A program made the translations under genes and the position numbers. A stretch of DNA of 24,788 nucleotides from Clostridiales bacterium UBA3953 (GTDB lineage: Bacteria > Bacillota > Clostridia > Oscillospirales > CAG-272): positions 1-24,788 of the forward strand of contig DGDL01000006.1 of the NCBI GenBank assembly GCA_002385415.1, given 5' to 3'. The notes beneath the pieces were generated by a model that had not been told where the DNA came from, searched no databases, and saw nothing but the letters and a program-made list of their open reading frames with translations. Of the stretch, positions 6,800 through 14,619 are shown piece after piece. The number at the start of each line of letters is the position of its first letter. Within the stretch, counting starts at the first letter, position 1.

Positions 6800-7870
6800 T
6801 CAGCCCACAAGGTGGGCACAAAAAGCGCAGCGGTCGCCAACAGCAAGAGCCGGCAGATACTTTTCGCGCGAGGTCACACAGCGAGGATTTCTGCAGATTC
6901 GCTCGGCAGGTATCGGATACGCGCTATGTATCGGCTTGCGGTTGGCATGCTCCATGTTTTCCGTCAGCCAGAGTATCAGCGCCATGCGAATATAAAGCCC
7001 GTTTTCCGCCTGTGCAAAATATTTTGCCCTCGGGTCGTCGTCTATCTCCGGCGCGATTTCGTCAACTTTGGGCAGCGGATGAAGTATCACAAGGTCAGAT
7101 TTGGCATGCCTGAGCTTGTCCGTGGTCAGTACATATACGCCGGCCTGCCGCTGGTATTCCTCCGCGGAGGCAAACCGCTCGCGCTGCACCCGCGTCATGT
7201 AGAGCACGTCAAGCTCGCCGATACATTCCTCGATGGTTTTGACTTCATAAAACTCGGCGCCCGAATCTTTAAGCTCGCGTGCGCAGTATTCGGGAATACG
7301 CAGCGAGTCGGTTGAAATGAGATAAAATTTGTTTCCTTTATATCTTGCCAGTGCCGACAGCAGCGAGTGAACCGTTCTGCCGTAATAGAGGTCCCCGCAC
7401 ACTCCGATTTTCAGGCCGTCGCAGCGCCCCAGCTCGCGCCGAAGCGTATATAAATCAGTCATTGTCTGCGTCGGGTGCAGGTGACCGCCGTCGCCGGCGT
7501 TTATAACCGGCACGGGCGAATAAAGCGACGCCGCATAAGCCGAGCCTTCGAGCGGGCTGCGGATAACTATCACGTCAGCGTAGGTGCCGACGATTTTCAC
7601 AGTATCGCGCAGGCTCTCCCCTTTTGCAACCGAGCTGCAGCCGGGGTCGGAAAACCCTATGACACTCCCGCCAAGCCGCAGCATCGCGGTCTGAAACGAA
7701 AGCTGAGTGCGCGTGCTCGGCTCGAAAAAGAGTGTTGCAAGCACCGCGCCCTGACGTGCGGATGCGTATGCGGCCGGGTTTTGCCGAATTTTGTCGGCTT
7801 CGCGGCAAAGTGAGTCCCATTCCTCATCGTTAAGAGAACCGAAATCAAGCATGTGTCGCAGTGTGTTCAC
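6800..7870 (-). CDS. pyrB: Aspartate carbamoyltransferase catalytic chain with C-terminal PyrI-like zinc motif
   Basis: The enzyme joins carbamoyl phosphate to aspartate in pyrimidine synthesis. Active-site motifs are intact: STRT at 52-55 (carbamoyl phosphate), HPTQ at 132-135, TRVQ at 226-229 and HPLP at 264-267. The catalytic chain normally ends near residue 310. Here it continues through a linker into C326-x4-C331-x16-C348-x2-C351, which resembles the zinc-binding end of the regulatory chain PyrI (C-x4-C-x22-C-x2-C), including the NP-x-C spacing. The nucleotide-binding domain of PyrI is absent. The start is GTG at 7870, overlapping the upstream gene's stop (GTGA), with AGGAAAGG 8 bases upstream. 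Catalytic identity is certain; the zinc function is inferred from the cysteine pattern. Confidence 0.96.
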   Translation of the reverse strand: MNTLRHMLDFGSLNDEEWDSLCREADKIRQNPAAYASARQGAVLATLFFEPSTRTQLSFQTAMLRLGGSVIGFSDPGCSSVAKGESLRDTVKIVGTYADVIVIRSPLEGSAYAASLYSPVPVINAGDGGHLHPTQTMTDLYTLRRELGRCDGLKIGVCGDLYYGRTVHSLLSALARYKGNKFYLISTDSLRIPEYCARELKDSGAEFYEVKTIEECIGELDVLYMTRVQRERFASAEEYQRQAGVYVLTTDKLRHAKSDLVILHPLPKVDEIAPEIDDDPRAKYFAQAENGLYIRMALILWLTENMEHANRKPIHSAYPIPAERICRNPRCVTSREKYLPALAVGDRCAFCAHLVG

Positions 7871-8544
7871 TCAAAAAACCTTTCCTTGCTAAAGAAATTA
7901 AACAGACCTGTACTTTTGCCCGGGCTTTGCGCCGGTCTGCGCGAATAAAAGCGCGTGTTTCCAAACTTGCTTTTGAACTCGCCGGCAAGTATCGAGCAAA
8001 TCCCAATATCGCGGTATTGGCGCTTTACATACATATAGTCGCGCAAAATACCTTCAAAGGTCATGCAGCATTTCTCCATCACCCTTCGGCTGGCATCGTT
8101 GCCGGATATGTATTTTGCCTCGATGCGGTGGAGCCGCAGCTCGTTGAAGGCATAGTCGAGCACCGCCATAAGCGCTTCCGGCGCAATGCCTCTGCCGCGG
8201 TAGGCTGGGTTTATGACATATCCTACCTCTGCTCGGTTGTGCTGCAGATCAAATGACGTGAAACCGCAGGTGCCTATGAGCTTTCCCGTTTCGCGCCAAA
8301 CGACGCCCCAATCGTAATACTCGCCGTTTTTATACTGGTCTTGCAGGCTGTCAAGATAGCGCGCTGTGTAATGCTCGTCGGGGTGAGGCTCCCAAAGCAA
8401 ATACCAGGTAACTTCCTCAAGCCGGGAATACTCGTACATATCGGCATAGTCTGTGACCTGCAGTTTTCGCAAAAGCAGCCGCTTTGTCACAAGCTCCGGG
8501 GGATGGGCAAAAATCCTTGCAAGCTGTTGTTTATTCATATACAT
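7867..8544 (-). CDS. GNAT-family N-acetyltransferase (RimJ/RimL-like)
   Basis: This 225-residue protein starts its domain with LVTKRLLLRKLQVTDY, the typical opening of RimJ/RimL-type acetyltransferases. It has the acetyl-CoA binding loop RGRGIA at 116-121, followed by ALMAVLDYAFNELRLHRIEA and SRRVMEKC, all in family order. Such enzymes acetylate protein N-termini, antibiotics or small amines; the substrate cannot be read from sequence. The C-terminal 45 residues (from about FKSKFG) are basic and extend beyond the domain. The stop overlaps the pyrB GTG start, so the two genes are co-translated. A strong hairpin (8553-8583) ends 8 bases before the start and may hide its weak Shine-Dalgarno. Confidence 0.87.
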   Translation of the reverse strand: MYMNKQQLARIFAHPPELVTKRLLLRKLQVTDYADMYEYSRLEEVTWYLLWEPHPDEHYTARYLDSLQDQYKNGEYYDWGVVWRETGKLIGTCGFTSFDLQHNRAEVGYVINPAYRGRGIAPEALMAVLDYAFNELRLHRIEAKYISGNDASRRVMEKCCMTFEGILRDYMYVKRQYRDIGICSILAGEFKSKFGNTRFYSRRPAQSPGKSTGLFNFFSKERFFE

Positions 8545-8552
8545 CAGCGTTG

Positions 8553-8583
8553 GCCTGTCCGCGCGATATCCGCGCGGACAGGC
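8553..8583 (-). terminator. Perfect 13-bp hairpin between URO-D protein 2 and the GNAT gene
   Basis: GCCTGTCCGCGCG (8553-8565) pairs with CGCGCGGACAGGC (8571-8583) around a five-base loop. On the minus strand no T run follows, only CAACGCTG and then the GNAT ATG. It therefore may act as a weak or factor-assisted terminator, or as a leader hairpin controlling GNAT-pyrB translation. On the plus strand ACTTTATATT follows, but no plus-strand gene lies upstream. Confidence 0.55.
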
Positions 8584-8610
8584 ACTTTATATTATTTGTG
8601 CGGCAATATA

Positions 8611-9726
8611 TCAGCCGCCGAATACTTTTCTAAACTGCTCGCAGTAATACTGCACGTTTTCCCACTTGGTTTCCGGCGGAAGCCTGTGGTCGGGACAAGG
8701 TATGTAGCCGCCCAGCTCGACAAGCCTGCGCTGCCGCTCGATTTCGCGGTCAATAGCGGCATAGTCCTGCGCGAACACCAGCTTGTTCACGCCGCCCACA
8801 CCGCGCAGCTCGCGGCCATACATTTCGCGCCACGGCTCTATCGATGCGTTCCATGTACCGACTTCGATTGGGAACATGGTGTTGACGCCGTTTTCAATCC
8901 AAATCGGAACGAGCTTGTCTATGTTGCCGTCACAGTCGAGCGACACGATGTCACAGCCATACTCACGCAGCAGGTCGGTCACTCGCTTATACTGCGGGCC
9001 GACATACTTTGCAAACACCTCCGGGTTTACGAGCGGGCCGTTCTTAAAACATATATCCTCCCACATGTGGGCAAAGTCGGGACGGATCCCCTCCTCGAGC
9101 ATAGCTTTGGTGTTTTGATAGTTGAGCTCGCCCAAGGTCGTGATAATCTCGGCGTAAAGCTCCTCGTCGTCCGACTGGAGATATGCCAGCTCCTCGACGC
9201 CGAGCATATCGCGGATCCAGCCGTAATAGCTGCCGACGAAAATTCCGACCGGTCTTTCCGCGGTTTTGTTGTATCCTTCGGCAAACGCCCTGTATGCGGG
9301 GCGATTGTATCTGTGTTCGCCCGGTGTCATTTTGGGCTTATAGAGGTTTTCCCACGCCTCGCGCCCGTCGAGCAGTGTGCCGACCGTTTTCGGGATTGAT
9401 ACCGCGCCGTCGCGCCTCTGTTCGATAAGTCCGTTGCCGTTGATATACGTCACATTGCCCTCGTCGTCGCGCTCGAGTTCGCGATATTCAAAACCGGGTA
9501 CAAGCGCGCCCGCGACACCTATCTGCGCACCCCATTCAAAATCAAAGCCGAGATCGCAAAGCACGTCGCGGCGCCCACTGCGGCATTCCTCGTAATATTC
9601 ACGCGTCATCTTGCCCTGGCTGTACCAGACGTCAAGAAGCTCGGCCCAAATACCGAAATGGACAAGTGGCATGCGGTCGTAATCCTGGTAATGCAAAATA
9701 GCTTTTACCCGCTCTCTGTCGGTCAT
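8611..9726 (-). CDS. Uroporphyrinogen decarboxylase (URO-D) family protein 2
   Basis: This 371-residue protein begins MTDRERVKAILHYQDYDRMP, the usual opening of the MtaA-like URO-D family in gut Firmicutes. The region VSLDCDGNIDKLVPIWIENGVN aligns with the metal-site segment of URO-D protein 1, with the His-x-Asp replaced by Asp-Cys-Asp. A later cysteine, in GGYIPCPDHRLPP, matches the C-terminal zinc ligand of corrinoid methyltransferases. It may therefore be zinc dependent, unlike its neighbour. The start at 9726 has GGAGG 8 bases upstream; a longer reading to 9819 would cross the predicted promoter. The substrate is unknown, and no methyltransferase partner is in the window. Confidence 0.86.
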   Translation of the reverse strand: MTDRERVKAILHYQDYDRMPLVHFGIWAELLDVWYSQGKMTREYYEECRSGRRDVLCDLGFDFEWGAQIGVAGALVPGFEYRELERDDEGNVTYINGNGLIEQRRDGAVSIPKTVGTLLDGREAWENLYKPKMTPGEHRYNRPAYRAFAEGYNKTAERPVGIFVGSYYGWIRDMLGVEELAYLQSDDEELYAEIITTLGELNYQNTKAMLEEGIRPDFAHMWEDICFKNGPLVNPEVFAKYVGPQYKRVTDLLREYGCDIVSLDCDGNIDKLVPIWIENGVNTMFPIEVGTWNASIEPWREMYGRELRGVGGVNKLVFAQDYAAIDREIERQRRLVELGGYIPCPDHRLPPETKWENVQYYCEQFRKVFGG

Positions 9727-9774
9727 AGTAGCTTCCTCCGCCATGTAATCATTATCCACGGTTTTGCTCCATAT

Positions 9775-9803
9775 ATTATATACTCCCATTCCCAATTTTT
9801 CAA
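9775..9803 (-). promoter_or_regulatory. Sigma-A promoter for URO-D protein 2
   Basis: On the minus strand TTGAAA (9803-9798), 17 bases, then TATAAT (9780-9775). Transcription starting near 9767 gives a leader of about 41 bases to the ATG at 9726. Confidence 0.87.
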
Positions 9804-9896
9804 TAGCCGAATAAAGCATTGTTTAAAGCCGGTCCGACTTTCATGCATTTTGCCGCCTTACCGGTGCGCGGCATGCCTTAAAATCGCGGTTGGTTG

Positions 9897-9925
9897 TAGA
9901 CAATTGCCACACATTGTGATATTAT
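9897..9925 (+). promoter_or_regulatory. Probable sigma-A promoter for proC
   Basis: TAGACA (9897-9902), 17 bases, then TATTAT (9920-9925), diverging from the URO-D 2 promoter. A perfect TATAAT also occurs at 9930-9935, but its best -35 candidate, TTGCCA, is 20 bases away. Either would put the start of transcription 15-30 bases before proC. Confidence 0.6.
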
Positions 9926-9958
9926 TATCTATAATAACCAATATAGGTGGCGAATGCA

Positions 9959-10753
9959 TTGAAAAATATCGCATTTCTCGGTGTCGGCAACATGGCCGGC
10001 GCAATCATCGGAGGGCTTGCCGGAAAAAGCGATTTGCAAATCTCGCTTTATGACACAAATCCGGCACAATACGCACGGTTCGAGGGACAGGGATATACCT
10101 GTCACAGCACTGCCGCAGAGGCGGTCGCATGGGCCGATTATATTGTCCTGTCCGTCAAGCCGCAAAATTTTGCGGAGCTTGCGGGCATGATAGGCAGTGT
10201 GCCGACCGCCGGAAAAGTGTTTATATCCATTATGGCCGGCGTTTCAATCGCGCGCATAACCGAGCTGCTCGGCAACGGCGCGGCGGTTATCCGCACCATG
10301 CCGAACGCGCCGCTGATGATAGGCATGGGCGTCACGGCCCTGACCCGAAACGAGCCGGTATCTGACCACGACTTTGAGTTTGCGCTCGGCATATTCTCGT
10401 CGCTTGGCGAGGTGCTTGTGGTGGACGAGTCGCAAATGAACGCCATTATCGGCGTTACCGCGTCGGCGCCGGCTTATGTATACTCGCTGATTCGCGCAAT
10501 ATATGACGGGGCGGCAGAGCAAGGCATAGCCCCCGCTGAAATGCTTGATATTATCTGCTCTATGGTAGAGGGCTCGGCGAAAATGCTGCGTATGTCCGGA
10601 AAGACGCCGGACGAGATGATAGGTCTGGTCGCCTCGAAAGGCGGCACAACCGAGGCGGCGCTCGCCGTGCTGCGCGAGCGCGGCTTTGAGGAGGCGCTGC
10701 GCGCCGCGATGGCGGCCTGCACCCGCCGTGCGGACGAGCTTTCGGCAATGTAG
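9959..10753 (+). CDS. proC: Pyrroline-5-carboxylate reductase
   Basis: ProC reduces pyrroline-5-carboxylate to proline with NAD(P)H. The 264-residue protein has the Rossmann motif GVGNMA (8-13) and the conserved dimerisation and active-site helix region VTASAPAYVYSLIRAI, followed by KGGTTEAALAVL, all as in the family. I chose TTG at 9959 because AGGTGG (9945-9950) lies 8 bases upstream and the protein then begins MKNIAFLGVG. A GTG at 9947 sits inside that Shine-Dalgarno. It appears to be a single-gene unit with divergent promoters shared with URO-D protein 2. Family length is normal. Confidence 0.96.
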   Translation: MKNIAFLGVGNMAGAIIGGLAGKSDLQISLYDTNPAQYARFEGQGYTCHSTAAEAVAWADYIVLSVKPQNFAELAGMIGSVPTAGKVFISIMAGVSIARITELLGNGAAVIRTMPNAPLMIGMGVTALTRNEPVSDHDFEFALGIFSSLGEVLVVDESQMNAIIGVTASAPAYVYSLIRAIYDGAAEQGIAPAEMLDIICSMVEGSAKMLRMSGKTPDEMIGLVASKGGTTEAALAVLRERGFEEALRAAMAACTRRADELSAM

Positions 10754-11123
10754 CGGCCGAATCCCCGGAAGATACTGCGCGCAAGTCCCGGCCGGCAAAC
10801 AAACTTCACTATTTACAGCGCATTGCCTGCGTTTGACGCGCCCCGAAGCCGCCGAAAAGCTTGCGCAGCCCCATGTTGCCGAGCCGTCAGAATATGCGCG
10901 GCGACCCCCTGTATCGGTGACGCGGGATAAAATGGCTATTGTGACAGCTCCGAATCCTCTGCAGCTTTTGATAAAGCCCCGAATCCTATACAAATCCACA
11001 ATGCAAAGCCCACACCGGTGATAATGCGTGCCGGGTGCGCCCTTTCAAAGCGGATTTTGCTGCTTTCGCGGGCAAATTGCAAACCACTTCTTTTAGCTGC
11101 CGGACACGCATATAATTAATCCG
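10754..11123. other. 370-base stretch without a recognisable gene
   Basis: No frame in this interval has a plausible start with a Shine-Dalgarno or a recognisable protein. I saw no tRNA-like cloverleaf and no clear terminator with a T tract behind proC. The only signal is TATAAT at 11111-11116, just before the next gene. Minus-strand open frames crossing this interval are mostly antisense to proC. Confidence 0.6.
11111..11116 (+). promoter_or_regulatory. Candidate -10 box directly before a membrane protein gene
   Basis: TATAAT lies 7 bases before the GTG at 11124 and 10 before the ATG at 11127. Transcription would therefore begin at or next to the start codon. The sequence 17 bases upstream (TTCTTT) is a poor -35. 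No Shine-Dalgarno precedes either start, so if the box is real the message may be leaderless. Confidence 0.4.
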
Positions 11124-11126
11124 GTG

Positions 11127-11663
11127 ATGTGTATGTATAATCAAAGCCGGAAAAGGATATATCTCTTCTTCGGCTGTGTAACTGCCGTCGGATATGCGGC
11201 CGGTATACTGTTCGGCGGCGAGCTGGCCTTGTCGCCGCTCGGCGACGTGGGTGCAGCCGGCCCATTTTCGCCGGTTGCGCTGGCGCTGTCATTCCTCAAA
11301 CTTGAAAAATACCTGATTTTGATTTTTCTGTCAGGCTTTACGGTGTTTGCGCCGATGTTCAACTTCATTTTGGCGCTTTATCTCGGCGCGTCCGCCGGTC
11401 ACGGCATCTCGCTGCTGTGGCAGGCCCGGCCGTCTATTTTCGTTTACATTGTACAGGGCGCGATGATTGCCGCCGCGACCGCGCTTTACGTCGATAGCTG
11501 CGAAAAGTCTACCACGCACAGGCTGACTCTCACGTCTTCCGTGCCGTCGGTGAAGGCGCTGATGTCGCGCACACAAACCCGGCGGTATATTGTATATTTT
11601 TGCGGCGCAACACAGCTTATGGCGCTCATTTCCGCAGCGCTTTACATACTTATGATATTGTAG
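11127..11663 (+). CDS. Multi-pass membrane protein of unknown function
   Basis: This protein of about 178 residues has hydrophobic stretches at roughly 14-31, 63-91, 103-122 and 155-179. The central stretch LSGFTVFAPMFNFILALYLGASAG recalls the core of SpoIIM-type (stage II sporulation protein M) membrane proteins, but the similarity is weak and I do not assign that name. The start is uncertain: GTG 11124, ATG 11127 and ATG 11133 are in frame and none has a Shine-Dalgarno. A TATAAT box immediately upstream suggests a very short or absent leader. It is followed by the DUF624 gene 34 bases downstream, so the two are probably co-transcribed. Confidence 0.7.
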   Translation: MCMYNQSRKRIYLFFGCVTAVGYAAGILFGGELALSPLGDVGAAGPFSPVALALSFLKLEKYLILIFLSGFTVFAPMFNFILALYLGASAGHGISLLWQARPSIFVYIVQGAMIAAATALYVDSCEKSTTHRLTLTSSVPSVKALMSRTQTRRYIVYFCGATQLMALISAALYILMIL

Positions 11664-11697
11664 AAGGAGGCCGGAATCAGTCCGGCAAAAAGTCAAC
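11664..11697 (+). promoter_or_regulatory. Split ribosome binding site: Shine-Dalgarno, hairpin, start codon
   Basis: AAGGAGG (11664-11670) is a strong Shine-Dalgarno but sits 27 bases before the DUF624 start at 11698. Between them GCCGGA (11670-11675) pairs with TCCGGC (11681-11686), leaving 11 bases to the ATG. Folding the hairpin would bring the site to normal working distance. No in-frame ATG, GTG or TTG lies nearer to the Shine-Dalgarno. Confidence 0.6.
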
Positions 11698-12726
11698 ATG
11701 GCGAAATCCAAAAATACAGGCAAAAAAAACACACAAAAAAAGAAAAAGTTTACTTTATTCAACCTGTTTCATCCCGACCGCGACGGAAAGGGCGTGCCGA
11801 AATCAAGCTTTGACCCTAACGCGCCCCGAAATCTGCCGCTGTTTTTCAAGATGTTTTGGCGTAATATTTCACCCTTGTTTACGCTGAACATGTTACTTGT
11901 GCTCGGTAACTTCCCGGTGCTTATATTCATGCTGGGGCTTTCCGGCAACTTCAACCGCATGATACCGACCGCCGGAGCGCTTCAATACGGCGCTTTTTAC
12001 GGGCTGTTTAAAAACATGCCCCTCTCGCCGGTTTCAGGCGCGCTGCTCGGGGTTTACGGCATCCCGACCATAAAACAGGTGCTGACGCCCGTAACCTACA
12101 CATTGTTTGCATTGGGCGCGCTGGTGCTTGTCACATTCGGGCCGGTGCGCGCGGGCGTGACCTATGTCATGCGCAACATTGTGCGCGGCGAGCCTCTGTT
12201 TTTATGGAAAGACTTCACCTATGCCATAAAGCGCAACTGGAAACAGGCGCTTGTGCTCGGTATTATTGACGTGCTTTCGTTTTTGCTTTTGTCATTTGAC
12301 ATTATTTTCTTCCTGGCAAATACCGGCACGATTGTGACCAACCTGCTGTTCTCGGCCATTGTCGTGGTGTATCTCTACTATGTCATGATGCGCTTTTATG
12401 TGTATATTTTGATTGTTACGTTTGACCTGAAGCTCATAAAGGTGCTTAAAAACGCGCTGATATTTGCGCTTGTCAACATCAAGCGCAACCTTGCGGCAGT
12501 GGTCGGCATTGTATGCATGGTTTTGTTCAACTATTATCTGATGCTGCTGTTTTTCCCGGTCGGCATTATGTTCCCGTTCGTGATTTTGTTTTCGGGCACC
12601 GCCTTTATGGGCACCTATGCGGCATGGCCGAAAATCAAGGAGCTTATGATTGACCCGCTCGAGCAGGACAAGCCCGCCGAGCCTGATGACACCGAAGAAC
12701 CTATCTTCAGCGACGATGTAAGCTGA
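11698..12726 (+). CDS. DUF624 (YesL-like) integral membrane protein
   Basis: This 342-residue protein has a lysine-rich N-terminus, then the segment LFNLFHPDRDGKGVPK typical of DUF624/YesL proteins. Six hydrophobic segments follow, starting near residue 60. The conserved loop GPVRAGVTYVMRNIVRGEP and LWKDF after the second segment is the strongest family mark. The C-terminus is acidic (PAEPDDTEEPIFSDD). YesL-type proteins occur in carbohydrate-uptake operons of Firmicutes, but their function is unknown. The start is fixed by the absence of other start codons, even though the Shine-Dalgarno is 27 bases away across a hairpin. Two A runs near the 5' end (A8 and A7) are points where sequencing slips could occur. 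Confidence 0.85.
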   Translation: MAKSKNTGKKNTQKKKKFTLFNLFHPDRDGKGVPKSSFDPNAPRNLPLFFKMFWRNISPLFTLNMLLVLGNFPVLIFMLGLSGNFNRMIPTAGALQYGAFYGLFKNMPLSPVSGALLGVYGIPTIKQVLTPVTYTLFALGALVLVTFGPVRAGVTYVMRNIVRGEPLFLWKDFTYAIKRNWKQALVLGIIDVLSFLLLSFDIIFFLANTGTIVTNLLFSAIVVVYLYYVMMRFYVYILIVTFDLKLIKVLKNALIFALVNIKRNLAAVVGIVCMVLFNYYLMLLFFPVGIMFPFVILFSGTAFMGTYAAWPKIKELMIDPLEQDKPAEPDDTEEPIFSDDVS

Positions 12727-12831
12727 TATCCTAACCGCAACTTGAAAAATTCTGTCGAAAGGAAACGCGCCGACGCAGACGCGCCTCGCTTCACTTTGGG
12801 ACACGCCCGCATCGGCGCAGGGTGTTTGGTT

Positions 12832-13839
12832 ATGGAAAAAGCGATTTTCATGTCATCGTCAGCCGGGGCGATTGACAACGCTTATTCGCCGGAGCTTAGA
12901 AAGCGCATGGAAGCCTGTTTCGGCGAAATCCCGTATATCACAAAGTTCGGCACCGATGACCTTGAGGCACAGCGCGAGCTGCTTGCTGACGCAAAATACA
13001 TTTTCTCGACCTGGGGCATGCCGGCGCTCTCGTCCGAGGCGATAGCCGAATATTTGCCCTCGCTTTCGGCGGTCTTTTATGCCGCCGGCTCGGTACAAGG
13101 GTTTGCGCGCAATTTTCTTTTGCGCGGAGTGCGCGTATTCAGCGCTTGGGGTGCAAACGCAGTCCCCGTCGCCGAGTTTACGGTTGCGCAAATCCTGCTT
13201 GCCAACAAGGGGTATTTTCAGCGGCTCAAGTATGGCTCGCGCGAAAATTGGGACAACCGCGTCTGCCCCGTGCGGTTTGAGGGAAACTACGACGCAAAAG
13301 TGGGCATTATCGGCGCCGGTATGATAGGGCGTCTGGTAATAGAGCTGCTGCGCCGTCACAGGCTGCAGGTCTATGTATATGACAAGTTCCTGTCAGAGGA
13401 GGCGGCAGCCGAGCTTGGCGTCACCAAAACGACGCTCGAGTACATATTTTCGGAGTGCGACGTCATCTCAAACCATCTTGCAAACAAAGAAGAAACCCGC
13501 GGGATACTGACGGGCGAGCTGTTTGCAAAAATGAAGCCGAACGCAACCTTTATCAACACCGGGCGCGGTGCGCAGGTCGACGAAGAGGGGCTTGCGTGCG
13601 CCATGCGCGAGGTGCCGACCCGCGTCGCGCTGCTGGACGTCACCGACCCCGAACCGCCTTTGCCCGGCAGCGAGCTTTACAGGCTGCCCAACATCTTCCT
13701 TTCACCGCATATCGCCGGGAGTATCGGCAGCGAAGTGCGGCGCATGGGCGAGTATATGTTCGCCGAGTACGAGGCGCTTGTCAGGGGAGAGGCAACCAGG
13801 TACGAAGTAACGCTTGACATGCTTGAGACCATGGCATAG
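12832..13839 (+). CDS. D-isomer-specific 2-hydroxyacid dehydrogenase
   Basis: This 335-residue NAD(P)-dependent enzyme interconverts a 2-keto acid and a D-2-hydroxy acid. The nucleotide-binding loop GAGMIG is at 161-166. The catalytic triad Arg245 (INTGRGAQVD), Glu274 (DPEPP) and His293 (SPHIAGS) is intact with family spacing. I chose ATG at 12832; an AGGG-like Shine-Dalgarno lies upstream, and the in-frame sequence before it looks non-coding. It opens the plus-strand redox cluster, followed 15 bases later by the isomerase gene. The physiological substrate is unknown; glyoxylate, phosphoglycerate or a sugar-derived keto acid are all possible. Confidence 0.9.
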   Translation: MEKAIFMSSSAGAIDNAYSPELRKRMEACFGEIPYITKFGTDDLEAQRELLADAKYIFSTWGMPALSSEAIAEYLPSLSAVFYAAGSVQGFARNFLLRGVRVFSAWGANAVPVAEFTVAQILLANKGYFQRLKYGSRENWDNRVCPVRFEGNYDAKVGIIGAGMIGRLVIELLRRHRLQVYVYDKFLSEEAAAELGVTKTTLEYIFSECDVISNHLANKEETRGILTGELFAKMKPNATFINTGRGAQVDEEGLACAMREVPTRVALLDVTDPEPPLPGSELYRLPNIFLSPHIAGSIGSEVRRMGEYMFAEYEALVRGEATRYEVTLDMLETMA

Positions 13840-13854
13840 GACGGAGGCATCGGT

Positions 13855-14619
13855 ATGTTTTTCACCGGACTTGTTTCGGTTACTTTCCGCAAGTTTGACA
13901 TAGCCGGCGTTGTGCGGGCCGCTTCGCTTGCCGGGCTTGACGGCATTGAATGGGGAGGCGACATCCATGTGCCGCACGGCGACCTCGACGCCGCCAAAAC
14001 CGCCGCCGCCCTGTGCAAAGATACGGGGCTGCGCTGCGTTTCATACGGCTCGTATTACCGCGCCGGGAAAAGTGCCGACCGGAGTGCGGTAATCGAAACC
14101 GCGCTCGCGCTTGGCGCGCCGAATATCCGCATTTGGGCGGGCACGAAAGGCAGCGCCGAAACTGCGCCCGCAGAGCGCGCCGATATTGTGGCTGATATCA
14201 TTGATTTCGCCGCCGAAGCGCACAGGCATGGGCTGACCGTCACCTTTGAATGGCATGGCGGCACGCTGACCGACGAGCCGGCATCGGCACTTCGGCTGCT
14301 GGAGGAGCTTTCGCACCCGCCGAACGTCTGCCTTTACTGGCAGCCCAATCAGTTTAAACCGCTCGACTATAATCTCGAGGCACTGCGCATGGCGGCACCG
14401 CACCTGCTCCACGTCCATGTGTTTAACTGGGAAGGCGCGAAAAAATTCCCTCTGCGAGACGACGGCGGAGTATGGAGACGCTATCTCGACACAATATGCC
14501 GGTTTGGCCGGCCCGGACAAGACCACGGGCTGCTGCTCGAGTTTTCGCCCGACGACACGCTCGAGGCGATGCTTGACGATGCGGCTTATCTTAAATCGCT
14601 GCTCGACCCGAACTCATAG
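13855..14619 (+). CDS. Sugar phosphate isomerase/epimerase-type TIM-barrel protein
   Basis: This 254-residue protein belongs to the AP-endonuclease-2/xylose-isomerase-like barrel family. It opens with LAGLDGIEWGGDIHVPHG and has likely metal ligands at Glu132 (TFEWHGG), His188 (LLHVHVFNW) and Glu229 (LLLEFSPDD), in the order expected for IolE/IolI/ketose-3-epimerase relatives. Reactions in this family include sugar epimerisation, isomerisation and inosose dehydration. The Shine-Dalgarno GGAGG is 8 bases upstream of the ATG. It lies between a hydroxyacid dehydrogenase and an ene-reductase, which suggests conversion of a cyclic or linear polyol-derived intermediate. The substrate is not determinable from sequence. 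Confidence 0.88.
   Translation: MFFTGLVSVTFRKFDIAGVVRAASLAGLDGIEWGGDIHVPHGDLDAAKTAAALCKDTGLRCVSYGSYYRAGKSADRSAVIETALALGAPNIRIWAGTKGSAETAPAERADIVADIIDFAAEAHRHGLTVTFEWHGGTLTDEPASALRLLEELSHPPNVCLYWQPNQFKPLDYNLEALRMAAPHLLHVHVFNWEGAKKFPLRDDGGVWRRYLDTICRFGRPGQDHGLLLEFSPDDTLEAMLDDAAYLKSLLDPNS

Noticed and set aside
8341..9399. Plus-strand 352-codon open frame opposite URO-D protein 2
   Set aside because: It is antisense to a gene with a clear promoter and ribosome binding site.
10244..10999. Minus-strand 251-codon open frame over proC and the following gap
   Set aside because: More than half is antisense to proC, it has no Shine-Dalgarno, and the part in the gap is arginine/cysteine-rich, as expected from GC-rich shadow sequence.
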